Below are positions 1-12,512 of a stretch of 64,000 nucleotides of DNA, in pieces; position 1 is the first letter of the stretch, and each line of letters begins with the position of its first letter. Below the pieces are notes generated by a model. The model saw nothing but the letters and a program-made list of their open reading frames with translations, was not told the origin of the DNA and searched no databases. The position numbers and the translations under genes were made by a program. This DNA is from Phoenix dactylifera (lineage: Eukaryota > Streptophyta > Magnoliopsida > Arecales > Arecaceae): positions 3,550,938-3,614,937 of the forward strand of contig NC_052399.1 in the NCBI RefSeq assembly GCF_009389715.1, read 5' to 3'.

Positions 1-98
1 ATTCACCATATACCCACATACATCGGTATTTCATGCAGGCTTGCAGAGAAGAATTTTCACTTCAATACAGTCAGTTGGAAATCACAAAACAGAATCAT

Positions 99-3000
99 CT
101 ACTGCATTTCCTGTTGTGGCTCTGCACTATTCCCCACCCTCTGGTCACCGTGATGATATCCAGTGTCCATGCCTGAAGAGCCTGTGGAGCTCCCTACTTC
201 AGACTTGCATAGGGGGCACAGTGCGTTTATCTTTAGCCATTTATCCACACATTCCATGTGGAAATAGTGGGTACATGGAAGCTCACGGAGCTCATCATTA
301 TTTACATAATTTGCCAGGCAGATGCAACAAACCTGCAGAAGCCATAGCACCAAAATACATTGTAAATTACCAGAAAGGACAGGACCTCAATTCAGTGAAA
401 AAGTGGCCCTTCATGATGTAAAGCAAGCACTATTTTTTGATAACCACGAGACACACGACTCTGAATTACCACTGCTTGACTACTATAAATGCAAATGGAT
501 GATCAAAATGCAAAACAAACTTATAAAAACTCACAGCATCCTCCGCAGAAATTGTGCGCTCCTTGTCAGTACCAGCAGCCAGGATCCCGCCATTGACTTG
601 ATTTTCTGAGTTAATTTCGTTCTCGTCTCCATTTTGAGGTCGCTTTAATTTGAACTTGTAGGTTGGTAATGCATTAATTAATTCTGAGGTAGCACCTCTG
701 CCGTAGCTCATGTCCTCTCTAAAGCCCATGATAGATATAATGCAAGGCAAGCAGCAGCATATCATTGCGCAAAGAATGAATGGCATAGCATACCCAATAC
801 AGCTGAATGTAAGGAAAACAATACATAACCTGAGGAAATAGATAAATTTTAGTGGCAGATCAGGATATGAATGAGATGAAAAAAAATGTAAACCACAACC
901 ATACCCGTATAGGTTAGGAGCATCATGAGAAGATGAGCGCCCACCAAATATCCACACATTTCCAACAACAAACCACACAGCAAAGAAGCAATCTAAGCCC
1001 ATTTTGAAACGGTCAACTAAAGCATTTATCCTGCAAATTACCGCATACAACTTAAATGGAAAATTCATAACAAGGAAGAAGTTATGCCTAGAAAATTACA
1101 CCAGGTTCCTGCATGGTTCTGTGACAGTAACAAAACAAACAAAGGCCCTGGAAAGATTAGACCAAATTTCATGTGCCATCAGTACATATTTAATTGTCCT
1201 GCATAATCAATGTAAGTCTTATTCCGCTTATAATACTATTAAAAGAACTTGGTCTTCATGAATGCCCAAGGAGAGGCATTCACTAAACACATCTCTTCAC
1301 ACAAAAAGAAAAAAAAAATCAGTCCACACTAATGTACTAAGGGAATTCACTAAGAAATGTCATCCCTCTCAACATACCATTGACGATATCCCAATCCTCA
1401 TCAGCAAAAAAAAAAAAAAAGAAGGCAAGTTTCTCTATGGGTTTCAACCTTGCGTTGCTCAAGCTATAACATTCTTAGATTCGCAACAAACCATAAAAAG
1501 GACAGCCCAATGAATAAGGCTCCCGCCATTGCAAGGCCAGAAGAGGGTCAGATGTATACAGCCTTACCTTATATGCATATAGATTATTTCCGTGTTTCGA
1601 ATTCGTTCTAGGGCATAATGAAACAACCTTACCAAGGCTCGCCCTCTATTCGCAACAAACCATACATACTTTAAAAGAGTCCAACTAGCTTCAACACTTA
1701 TTAAGAATGGAATCCTCTCCATCATTCATCACATAGCAACCACAAGGCAACGAAAATGATAGGCATTCTAATCTCACCATAAACCATCCACCGGCTCCAG
1801 AGATAACTAGGTTTTCTTAAAAGCTACACCAGGATTGGTATTGCTTGCATTGCATGTTTCAAAAAACAAATTTAGGAAAGGAGTTCAAAACAAATGGGCT
1901 ACAAATGTACTACTCAATCTAATAAGTTGATTCATGCTAATGCAATTCTTCGGCTGCATTTGGTTTAGGGTTAAAGTATAATAAAACCACATTAACATAC
2001 TAATTTAGGACCAATTAGGGATGGCTTATGATATACATGGAAGGGCCTAGGCAATTTAATAAATCAAGGGCAGGTTTAATTTGGTTGCTTGCTACTCTAA
2101 ACAATATTTATGGGACCAAAGAGTGCCGAACCGGCCGGTTTGGGGCATACCGACCCAGACCGGTCAAGAACTAACACGATTCAGCTATTAATTTCGAGAT
2201 GGCCCCGGTTCACATATTAAACTCCACTCCCCCTTGCTCGCCCGCTTGCGATGAATGCCTGCCCCATCCGCTTGCGATTTTGAGAGATGCCTGCTCGCGA
2301 ACACACCTTGATCCCGGCGGCCACTCACGATGGTCTAGTAAGTAGCTTCCTCCCTCCCTCCCTCTCTCTCCCTCTCTCTCTCTCTTGCATGCGCTTTCGG
2401 CTTAGGGTTAGGATTTGCGGAGGCAACCCTCCCTCTCCCTCTCCCTCCCGCCCCCCCCCCCTCTCTCTCTCTCTCTCTCACTCTTTTTCTCCCTTTACCC
2501 CTCCCTCTCCCCCTCTCTCCCGCCATCATCGCTTCGGATCAGTGGAGAGTGGACCAGGGGAGAATGTTATTTATTTTCTATTTCGAATTGTCATTTTGAT
2601 TTTTTTTATTTTTGAATTATGAATTGAAGTTGGCAAACCATATGCCGACTTCAGATCAAAATTTGGAAATAAAAAAAAAATCCAAAATGGACCAGAATGG
2701 CACGGTAGAAGTATCGTATCGTGCCATACCATCGGACAACCGATACGAGTCCCGGTACCAGTATACAATATCTTGTGGGATAGTAGTGATGAAATATTGA
2801 GATTAAGGACAAAAATGGTCAGATACATCTTCCTTAGGACTTTTGTGGGGAGAAAGAAAGGAGGAATAAGGTCTTAAAGCATTCCAAGCCAAGTGAAAGA
2901 CCGTGGTTGCTTTATAATAGAAATTCAGAAAAAAATAATTCAGTCAAGCGGTATATCAGCAGACATAAAGATAATAGAAGAAATATCTATAGGAAGTGGG

Positions 3001-6000
3001 GTGCAGGAAAGAGATGAAAAAGAAAGCAAAAGAGACAACAAGAGAATGGAACTTGGCCTTAAATCTTCAATTCCTTTCAGATAATTCATGTACAATGCTA
3101 CTAGTGGCCTGCCATGACTTTTTTTTTTATATTTTATATAAACTTGATTTGCAAGTAATCTAGGACACTTAACAACTACGTAGCCGATTTCCAAAATGTT
3201 GGCTAAAAGGAAAAATTCAAAATCCCATGTAACCTTATTTATGAACACACCAACAATAGCTAAAAATCTAATCCTAACAACTTTATGATTTATCCAACCC
3301 AACAAATACCTAAAGTAGGACTCTTGCACATAGATTCCAATTGAAATAGGACTATAAAACACAGTTTAAAAAAAAATATTTAAGCTAAAACACAAAAAAT
3401 ACAATAAAATATATGACAAACTAATTTTTATTCACCATCATTCGCTTCCACTGCATGGGATCTCGTCCCTGAGATCATCTCAATGTTTGATATCCTTAGG
3501 CTCCACTTCTTAATCTTCAAGATTTGACGATGGAAGCTAACCTGATTTTTTTTTTGCAATCACTCTATTAGTTGGATCTTCTGGTACCCTTTATTCAATG
3601 ACCATAAAAGTTTTTATCATCCAATTGTGGCATCAATAAATGAATCTGCAAGATCAGCAAGCAATGGATCTTCAAAGTGCATCGATACAGTTATAGACGC
3701 TGATTGATAGCAATCCATGCCTTGGTGAATTAGAAATCATTCAGAAACTGCAACTTTGGGGCTTTCAGTCCTCTCAACTGGATGCTGCAGATATGGTTAA
3801 TCTTCAACTGCAGTCTCTTAATTTGAAGATTCACTGCTTGTAGGGTTTTCCATAAATAAATCTTCAATTGCAACATCCTCATCATCATAAAATTGATCTT
3901 CATCTACAACAATGCATGGTGGAACACCTTGGGCTGTACATATGCTTGAAGAAAGCTATAATTGATGCTAAATCATTTTTTATACATGTCAAGTCATCAC
4001 ACATCTACCCAAACACCTTATATTCGGCATGCTGATGAAAAGCATCAATCTTGAAACCTAACTATTCATAATAGCAAGCTATGAGGGGAATGAAATGAGA
4101 AGAAAAGAATAGGACGGTTGAGGGAAAATAAAGAAAAGTGTGGGACCCTTCAGCTCTAATACCAAATTTGATATAGGACCAATCAAGGATGGCCTACAAT
4201 GAATGGAAGGACTTAGTGAAAAGGGTAAATTAGGGATAGGTCTAATTTGGTTGCTTGCTTCCCTAAACATGCATACGGGACAGCAATGATAATGATTAAA
4301 CACAAGTAAAAGGTCAAATAAATCCAACCCACAGTTTTTGTGATGGAGAAAGAAAGGAGGAATAAGGATTTAAAGCATCCTAGGCTAAATGAGAGAATCT
4401 GCTGTTTATGTATCATAGAAATTCATAAAACAATGCATGCTGAGTAGAGAGATGTATCAGTAGAGATAAAATAATAGAAAAAAAAACTATAGGATGGGGG
4501 GTGAAGGGAGATGAAAGAGAGGAACAGAGGGCCGAAACTGGTCTCAAATCTTTAATTCATTTCAAATAAGTCATGTGCAATGCCACTAGTGGCCAGCCAT
4601 AAGGCCTTTTTATAGATTTTATATCACTTTCAAGTAAACTAGGACTTTTATCAAACAAGCAGTCGATTTCCAAATTCTTTCCTCAAGGAAAATTTTGGAA
4701 TCCCACATAACCCTACATAGAAAGACAAAATAGTTAAGAATCAAATCATGATGACTTTATGACTTATCCAACCCAACATTACCTAAAGTGGATTCTTGCA
4801 CATTAATGCCACTTGACATAGAACCCTAAATCATACTAAAAATTATCTAAATAAAAATTTTGAAAATTCAATAAAATATATTGTACTTACTCCACTTAAA
4901 CTACTACACTCTTGAAGGTCATTTTATCCTAAGGACAAAAGAGGCGTTTCGAGAAGTAGACATGTTTTTTTTTTTTATGTGTGTGTGTTGGGGGGGGGGG
5001 GGGGGGGGGGGGTAGTAATAATCCAAAATAAACTATTCCACTCAATAGTGTGTAGTTCACTCCAGAGTAAAGTGGGTTAGCAGAAAGCTGACCCATTTAC
5101 TTTGGGTTAAGGCTAACATAGTCTGCAACTAAATACAACCTTGGTGAGCAAGGTACCCCAGAAAAATGATAGTTCTCTAATTAGTTTATTGAGCTCCATA
5201 GTTGCAGTGGCATGCCTATAAAGAAATGCCATTCATAGTCTTCCCCATGGTTTGCCATACCACCTCATACCGCCCGGTATGAGGTGCATCGTACCGGAAG
5301 AAAACTGGTATGAAACATACCTTCAAGTCAGTACAAGCCCCGTAGCGCCCGTACCGAGGCGTACCGAGATACGTACCGGTCCGGACAAGTATAGAAGTGT
5401 ATTGGACCATACCATATTATACCATATTGTACCAAATTGATAAAATACCAATACGATACTCAATACCGAGATTGCGAACCTTGCTTTTTTCATAATTCAC
5501 GATTTATAGCCTTCGGTGAAAAACCTATCAAATACCACTCCCCATTGTTTAGAGTTCTATCTCATTCAAACCACAACACAGTCTACAACATGGTTCACAC
5601 GGACTAGATGTATTCCAGAGAAGAGAAAAAAGCAACAGCAAATGTGACACCAAAAGTGATTGGGTCCACCACTGATTAAAAAAAGGAAAAAAAACATGAA
5701 CCAACATCTCAATACAAGTATTTTAGATAGTGTCAAGAATGGAATTCCTTGGAGAGAGCTTGGTATACCACATGAATGTGGCTCTAGAAAGGATTTCCAC
5801 AAATTGCCGTAGTAGCAACGACCCCTTTCTGCCCACTCAATTGGATAAAAATTCTGATTTCAAGGTGGAAGGCAATTAGTCAAAAGAACGAAAGTTCAGA
5901 GAAAGTCGCAAGTCGAGAAGCAGACTTTGATTCTATTCCTTTTTCTTGGAATTAAATGGACATTGTATATTTTAGATGCCTTAAAAACAAGTTTTCAGAT

Positions 6001-7887
6001 TATGGAACATAATATACAAACACTCAAATAACTAGTTTGTACAAGCCATGACAGATCAAACTAACAAAATATTATCATGCCCTCTGTACTGATGCAATAC
6101 CAACACATGGTATTTCACCTCTAATTTGCTGTGCCGGCACCAAAAGGTGTACCATGCGCCAATATGATACAGATCTTATCGATTTGTGCCATATAACTAA
6201 GGTGACAGAATGGGTACAGTACTGATTCTTCACTCCCTAAAATTATGGTATATAAGGAACTAGCCCCTCCTAATATTCTGGCCTAGTGTGACAGTGTAGA
6301 GCTCTTCCCAAAAATCAGGGATCTTGAAACAAACTTGCATAGAAAAGGTATAGAAAAAGAGGAGAAAAGAACGAAATAAACGGACCTCCAAAAAGGCACC
6401 CCCATCCTGAATACGTCTTTATAATTTCTCATTAAGGGAAATAAAAGGCATGTGGCACCATTCTCTCTAAACAATCCAATAATGTCTTCCTTAAATCCTC
6501 TCTATAATTCCTACTAAATAAACATAATCAGGAAATAATTATTAGGTTTAATCCCTTCCTCCATAGATGACTCCATGTATCTCCTCTCACTTATAGATCA
6601 CCTACCTTTAATAAATACACCACTTCGTTTAAATTCTTTCATTTTACAGAAGAGAAAAACAAGCCAAATGCACTAGCGATCAGTCAAGTGCATATATCAA
6701 ATTGCATAAGATTCAAGAAACCCCAAGTAGAAGGGAGCATAGCATTAGATGCTTCTTTCACTTCCATTTTGGTGGAAAAACTAGTTCAAAACATGGTTGT
6801 TCTCATCTTATTGAAAAAAAATATATTAACATCCAGATTTGCCCTGTGATATGCAAAACTAAGAAAATTAGCATTTAAAGATAGGTGATTGGTCTAGCTC
6901 ACACGCTTAAGCCATTCTCTTCCTCTTATATTCGATTGTTAGCAATACAATTCCTTATTTATTTGAATTAACAAAAAATATAAAGAAACTTGAAGTTTTG
7001 TTTATTTTTTCGTAATTAACAATAACAATACATGAATTTTAATTATTAAATAACAATATCTAATATTTTTCTGAACTGAGAAGTTTATGGATAATGAAAA
7101 ATACAGACTTTATATTAAAGAAAATTTTCGAAATATAAACTAATAGTAGTAGATTATCTCAATTTAAAATTACTGAATTTGGTTAAATATGTCATAATGA
7201 AGATTATAATATATGACATCGATAATATATCTTAACTTTTCAACCCACATGACCAGAGAATGTATGGTGTTGGCCCACAAGGAGAAATTTTGGTTCCACC
7301 AGTCCATATATTATTCCTATACACTACATTTCTACATGATGCAAAAAGAAGAAATCAAGGTTGCTTTCTTGTCAGACAAAAGGAACTAATGCATAAAGGT
7401 GCAAATGAGCCAAGGTTAAGCGAGATAGGCTACGATGAAGCTCAGCTTATTTTATAATCAAGCCAAATTTGAGCCAACTCATTAAAATTTTAGTCGAACT
7501 TAAGCTGCTCGATAACAACTTGTCTAAGAAATCTTTCGAGAGTATAAGGCCTCTTGAGGCAAACACATATACTTTCAACTAATTTCCATTGTTTTATCTC
7601 GATATTACTGCTGAAATGCATTCATTTGTATGTGAACTATATCAATATTCAGCAATTTTAATATAAGAATTCTTTTTGTGAATCACAAGTAATATAATAG
7701 ATATTGTAATTATATATTGCTTTTTACTCCTATTTTGAGCTCAGCCAACCTGATCTCAAGTGAGCCAAGACTAGCTTAACTTGTTAACTCTTCGAGGTGA
7801 GCCAAATTAGGAGCTGAACACAAGTTGCTAACAGTTTGTTCATTGAACAGCCCTACTGAGACAATTAGATAGGATATGCAATGGCCC

Positions 7888-7918
<31 letters not shown>

Positions 7919-9823
7919 TTCAAAGGATATAGCAAATTAGAAGGCCGGCATCTAAGGCAGGTGAGAGATTGCTTTGGTGATCAAAATCTGGTCAACTTTT
8001 AGAATCAGACAAAATTTTGGATATTTACTTCAACCATAAAGAAAGTTTTTGATAAGTTATGCTAGTTTACATGGCATATGAAAATCCCAGAAGATATGCA
8101 GTTACAAGGGCATTTTCATGATTTCTACATGTTCATCACACCTACTTGTCTGATAACAACGCCCCTTGCCGCCTTGCTGGTCTGAATCATCTAATAGGTG
8201 CCCTAAAAGTTTTGCATCATGTGAAGTCTCTCATGCCAAAAAATCTGGAATATTTTATCTAATAGATGCACTAGTGAGGATTGGAAAAAAGAGGATTGAT
8301 GATGTGAAACATGTTAGTGCAAATTCCAGATCAAGGAAAGAGGGAACTGATAGACACTAAAAGTTCATATTAATGCCCACTGCACAGGCTATTAAACTGT
8401 AGGCACAACTGTCTATTATGCCTGAAAAACATCTCTGTGAATTTTAAACATGCTCCCAGGAACACTATATTACCACTACAATGCATTTTACACTTTAATA
8501 TCTATTTCTTGATAAGCAAATCAATTTGTTGTAACAGGTGTATATGTAACATATACATACTACGTAGATCACTAAAGCCTGAATTGAGGCAAGCACACCC
8601 TAGGCCCTTATTAGCTTGTCTCATTACATTCCTAGCATAAGCAAACTGAAGGTGAGATGAGATCTGTATGTTTGAAATACACAATTTACTTTAATTAAAC
8701 CACTTCATTTTTAAGGTAAAATCTACATGTTGAAGCCAACATCCAAATGCAACCAGCCACCTTGTCATGGAATGCCCCCTGCTGACACCCAATCCATAGG
8801 CAACAACCACGTACTCAGTAGTATAGGTTTCAATAGAAAACAAAGTGTTTGATCAATTTAGAATGTAGATGGCAGAAAAGGAATTTGATATCATATATCA
8901 TGTGTTCAAGGATTGATAGAAACTTGACCCAGCAATCAAAAAAATTAACAACAACTATCTTTCATACACAGTGCTTATCGGTTCATGCATAGTGCTTAAC
9001 GCCGAGAAATAGAAATTCCAAACAGGAAGGAGATAAAAAGACAAAATTAGAAGGCACAAGGTGCAACATTCCAACAAAATTTAAGATTGCAATAAGAATC
9101 CATCATCGAGCACATTTGCATAGAAAGAATAAGAAAGTACCTTGGGCTCGCAGTTAGAATACTTTGCCCTAGGTGTGAGACAGGAGCATTGCTATGGTTG
9201 TTTTCACCTTCTGAGGGTTGAGTAACAGAAATGGATGTATAAGGATTAGATTCAGGACGGATGTCCCGAGAAGAACTCTGAAGTGAATGAGCAGAAACTT
9301 GCTCAGAGCCCTGACTGTTGCGATGAATGTAGCGCCAATAAAGATGAGGAAGAGTAGCAACACAGCCTGCTGTATAACCTACGATCCATGCAAACAATGG
9401 AGCTTTTGGATGCTCATGTCTTGACAAGGAGAGAACTATAATAGCTGCTATAATTTGGCTCACATTAACAACAAGCTCAATCGAAATCCACAAACCAGAA
9501 TTCAGAGGGCTTCTATGACGGCGACCATAATTATCACTTCTCCTAGTCGAAGATGCATTTCTTGAACTAGGTACTGTAGGTGACACTCCAGATGTTTGGG
9601 AGACCGGAGCTGGTGTGCTTGTTGAAGGCCAATCTTCAAAATGCACTTCATCCAAGTCATTTTGGTCATATTCATGAGATTGTGATGTGGAAGCGGAACC
9701 ACCCCTTGATATATCAATTATGTGCTCATGTTCATTAATATTAGCTGGTTGCTCCATCAGCAAAGGATGTCTGTCAGTTTGACCTTCACTGAATAGCTCC
9801 AAAGGAGGAACAGCCATCAACAT
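99..9823 (-). CDS. RING-H2 E3 ubiquitin ligase, multi-pass membrane type (At1g12760/At1g63170-like)
   Basis: Four coding exons on the minus strand: 9823-9141, 1030-905, 829-535 and 332-99 (stop TAG at 101-99). They total 1338 nt, keep one frame and encode 445 aa. Junctions read AG|GTACTT..TTGCAG|G, GG|GTATGG..CTCAG|G and GCT|GTGAGT..CTGCAG|G. Seen in the protein: a Ser-rich cytosolic N-terminus with PLLMEQP and EHEHIIDISR; an RRHRSPLNSGLWISIEL motif before two hydrophobic helices (about 111-133 and 143-165); two more helices (about 238-256 and 271-305); then a C-terminal RING-H2 with ligands C370, C373, C388, H390, H393, C396, C407 and C410 (spacing C2C14C1H2H2C10C2C). The order matches the plant family of membrane RING ligases, which pass ubiquitin from an E2 to unknown targets. 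An in-frame stop lies upstream of the ATG, and MAVPPLEL two codons in is an alternative start. The first coding intron is 8110 bp, very long next to the others (75 and 202 bp). The 3' UTR runs off the window. Confidence 0.93.
1069..2000. other. Intronic DNA of the RING ligase gene, no feature recognised
   Basis: Part of the 8.1-kb first coding intron. AT-rich with short A runs; I see no conserved reading frame and no clear repeat structure. Confidence 0.5.
2001..4885 (-). mobile_element. Degenerate non-autonomous LTR retrotransposon inside the RING gene intron
   Basis: Two diverged direct repeats, 2001-3418 and 4169-4885, share stretches such as ATAGGACCAAT..GGATGGC, TTTGGTTGCTTGCT and GGAGAAAGAAAGGAGGAATA. 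Next to the right copy is GCTCTAATACCA (4153-4164), the reverse complement of TGGTATTAGAGC. That is one base from the usual initiator-Met tRNA primer-binding site TGGTATCAGAGC, and sits 4 nt from the repeat end. The element therefore reads on the minus strand, right LTR first. Possible target duplication CATAC (1996-2000) / CTTAC (4886-4890), one mismatch. The internal part (3419-4168, 750 bp) has no gag or pol frame, so it is non-autonomous (LARD-like). The left LTR is about twice as long because of an insertion at 2116-2775. LTR divergence indicates an old element. Confidence 0.6.
2116..2775. repeat. Insertion in the left LTR: GTACC-rich ends with CT-rich core
   Basis: About 660 bp present in the left LTR but absent at the matching place in the right LTR, where TACGGGACAGCAATGAT is continuous. 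The flanks are TATGGGAC and TGTGGGAT, possibly a short target duplication. The ends are rich in ACCGG, GGTACC and CGATACG words. The middle holds CT microsatellites (about 2352-2390 and 2460-2483) and an 11-bp C run (2450-2460). The same GTACC/GTATCG words recur at 5246-5485 and 13000-13170. Confidence 0.5.
4990..5012. repeat. Poly-G tract, 23 bp
   Basis: A run of 23 G directly follows GTGTGTGTT. The length should be treated with caution because homopolymers are error-prone in assembly. A similar 19-bp run lies at 10072-10090. Confidence 0.8.
5246..5485. repeat. GTACC/GTATCG-rich dispersed repeat
   Basis: Dense in CATACC, GGTATG, CGTACC and GATACG words, including a perfect short palindrome CCTCATACC-gccc-GGTATGAGG near 5262-5283. 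It lies in the RING gene intron. The same word family is seen at 2116-2775 and 13000-13170, with a weaker trace at 6080-6220. Confidence 0.5.
5486..9046. other. Remainder of the 8.1-kb intron: AT-rich DNA with a (GA)n tract and repeat remnants
   Basis: No reading frame here resembles a known protein. A (GA)n microsatellite lies at about 7887-7915. The stretch 7400-7860 is rich in GAGCCAA, AGCTCAG and AACTTG words on both strands and looks like a decayed dispersed repeat. The rest is plain AT-rich intron. Confidence 0.5.
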
Positions 9824-10071
9824 CCACCAAGCAATATGACATGAAAGATGGCATAGAAAAGTAGCAATATGCCACTTTCCTTATGCTTCCGCTGCCTTTT
9901 TCTGAGAAGCTCAAATTTGTCCTGTATAAAGCTCGATAACAGCACTGGCCACAATAAATAAATCTTCCACTTCACCTTAACAATAGACAGAGATGCTTTG
10001 AAGTTTGAAAGAACCACCTCTAAAGAACTCCATCAAGCAAACTATGCTTTTTTTTTCTTTTTTTTTTGGGT

Positions 10072-10199
10072 GGGGGGGGGGGGGGGGGGGATCTTCTTCT
10101 ATGAATAGCAAATTCAAGTGGAGTCAATCCAACCTGCAAATTTAATTATGTTCTTATTACATGGCGAAAAAGCTACAGTTCTTTTAATTGTTTATACTG

Positions 10200-10253
<54 letters not shown>

Positions 10254-10383
10254 AGGTCTTCTTCTATGAATAGCAATTCAAGTGGAGTTAATCCAACCTG
10301 CAAATTTAATTATATTCTTATTACATGGCAAAAAAGTTACAGTTCTTTTAATTGTTTATACTGCAGTTTATCTATATATATAT

Positions 10384-10416
<33 letters not shown>

Positions 10417-10430
10417 TATATCAAGTTATT
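10072..10430. repeat. Poly-G run plus ~165-bp tandem duplication with (TA)n tails, in the 5'-UTR intron
   Basis: A 19-bp G run (10072-10090) is followed by two near-identical units, 10091-10255 and 10256-10420. Each starts with TCTTCTTCTATGAATAGCAA, contains AACCTGCAAATTTAATTAT and ends in a (TA)n tract (10204-10251 and about 10371-10420; the second is broken by GATA). It lies between the coding start and the proposed TATA box of the RING gene, so probably in a leader intron. Confidence 0.75.
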
Positions 10431-11346
10431 ACTGTATGAAACATGAAGCTTCAGACAATTCAAACTGCTGCTCAATGAAACATTCAAACTGCTGTCAGAC
10501 AATACTATTATATATAAACTTTGCTGAGTCCCTATTTACCTGAAGAGGGGATGGTAGTCTACTACCCTACAATAGTGAGGCTAGTGTGCTTAGAACCAAA
10601 TTTCTAATTTATGCCACAACTTCTTAAACGTGATGGACCTGCAGTTTTGTTAAGAAAAACAACATGCCATTTTCTTGATGAACTTCAGCTTACTAAATAT
10701 TCGTTCAAAGAAATTAGGTAAGCACGATCATAATACTTCGAGGGCACAGCTTTATTAACAAGATAGCACAGAAATAAGAGCCTTTCTCATGATATTGCTC
10801 AAATGTCTAAACACAAAATAATACGACTTGCAACGTGTAAAATGAAAACCTTTAATGAATGAAACACGCCAGCCTACCTTAAGTATTCAGGCGTGAAACC
10901 TTCAAATATGGAAAGTCTATCGCATCATTACCCACCACCGCATTATATGATAACATTTCCACTTCCGGGACAAGCACCTGTGGAGCAAGGTCAAATCATT
11001 CACAAGAGCATGCCAAAAGATTAGGTAAGAAAGGAGGAACGATCAAAATCCAATGCCGTTGCGTTCATCAATAAAGCCATATCAACCCAACAACGAAGGA
11101 CATCAAACAATCTCTCAGCTCCAGATCAGAGAACTCCATCAAAAATTCAAATCCCACCAAATCAAACAAGAGTTATCGTGATCTTATGAAAGAAAAAGAC
11201 AGAAAGGTACCTTTAAAATCCCAGAAACCCAAAATCCGTCAACCAATGCCGTATAAAGATTGCGAAAAAAAATAAAATTAATAAATTAAAAAGAAAAATT
11301 CTTGGAAGCCAAACCCTAATGTACAACTTTGCAGGTCATTAAAAAC
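10431..11346. other. Probable 5'-UTR intron of the RING ligase gene
   Basis: Upstream of the coding start and downstream of the proposed leader exon. No coding potential or repeat was recognised. Confidence 0.4.
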
Positions 11347-11785
11347 TCAGAATAATGCATTAAAAAGAATCATATCAAGATGAAATTTCCGACCTGAATT
11401 ACAAAGAAAGGAAGGGATATCAACATCTCCTGCAAACAAATCTTCAAGAAAATAAGAATTCCAAGCGTATTCCAACCCACTTCGGCCGGATTCGGTCGGG
11501 GAATCGAATCCGGACACGAACAGGGGCAAAACCCTGAGATTAGAGGAGGAGCAGGAGGAGGGTTTCTTGCGATTAAAGGGACGAGAGGGTGGGAGAAATC
11601 GGAGGAGAACGCACCAAATCTCGCCACCTGTTGGCCCTCTATTGAAACTGGGGGAGAGAATCCGTTGGAATTTGCCTTTCGCTTCCCCTCGGCTCCCTTT
11701 TTTCCGCCCGAGCTTCTCTTCCCGTCGGAATATTTCTGGCACCCGCTTTCGACGTCTCCGTTGCTTCCAAGGCCCGTTTCGGGAC

Positions 11786-11795
11786 TTTATAAATA
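11786..11795 (-). promoter_or_regulatory. Candidate TATA box and 5' leader of the RING ligase gene
   Basis: On the minus strand the sequence reads CTATTTATAAAG, a good plant TATA box. It is followed by about 400 bp of CT-rich, coding-poor leader (about 11,760-11,350) typical of a 5' UTR. The coding ATG is 1.9 kb further on, so at least one 5'-UTR intron must lie between about 11.3 and 9.9 kb. Transcription start and UTR splice sites are inferred, not seen. Confidence 0.5.
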
Positions 11796-12023
11796 GAGAA
11801 TATACATGTAGCGGTTTTTTGTATCGCGTCATATCATATCGGGAATTCTGCCGTTTTCCGTATCGTCTGATCTGTGAGTCCTCGAGGCGGAATTATTATG
11901 TGGATTTATTTCATATAAGATAGATTAATTTCTTCTTAGAGATCTGATCCGCCTAATGATTTCTTACTCCAAAAGTGATTGAAAGGCAGTGAGCCACAGA
12001 GTCCGTCAAAATAACTGATATAC

Positions 12024-12512
12024 ACCTAGGGCTCGTTTGCTCCGCAAAAAAAAAAAAAAAAATATGTACGGTCAACAAAAAAATAATAAAATATTTTTTA
12101 TTTGGTTGGAATTTTCAAAGAAAAAAGATGAAAAAAATTATATTTTCATGAAAATATAATTCTCATGTTTCTTAGAAAACTTACTTTTCCGTGATCGAAA
12201 ATCACTTCATTTTTAAATTTTTTTCAAAAAAGTCTTTAACATTAAAGATGCATTAAAGACCTAATTTTTATTAAAGGTATAATAAGAATTACACATAACT
12301 TTTTCAGAAAAGTAGATGGTCAACCAAATATAAGCACTTTAAAAATCTGTCACTTTCTCATTGTCAACCAAATACACCAAAAGTATTTTTTCAGGTATTC
12401 TCTTTCTATAAATTTGCTTCTCAAAAATCATATTTTTAGAAGGAAAAATGCTTCCTCTTCGACTTGGTCCGAAGACCAATGCTTTCCGCGAACCAAACGA
12501 GTCTCTAATGTT
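12024..12512. mobile_element. Tourist-like MITE (PIF/Harbinger type), copy 1
   Basis: Terminal inverted repeats AGGGCTCGTTTGCTCCGC (left) and GCGAACCAAACGAGTCTCT (right) enclose about 485 bp of AT-rich DNA with no reading frame. Ends and interior match the better-kept copy at 14328-14805. The TIRs have diverged, so this copy is older. Confidence 0.75.

Noticed and set aside
2287-2622. Ser/Pro/Leu-rich open frame over the CT microsatellite
   Set aside because: It follows the CT and C runs inside an insertion and has no domain or splice context.
11347-11923. Open frames of 118-161 aa near 11.4-11.9 kb on both strands
   Set aside because: They overlap the proposed TATA box and 5' leader of the RING gene, have no recognisable domain and are better read as UTR.
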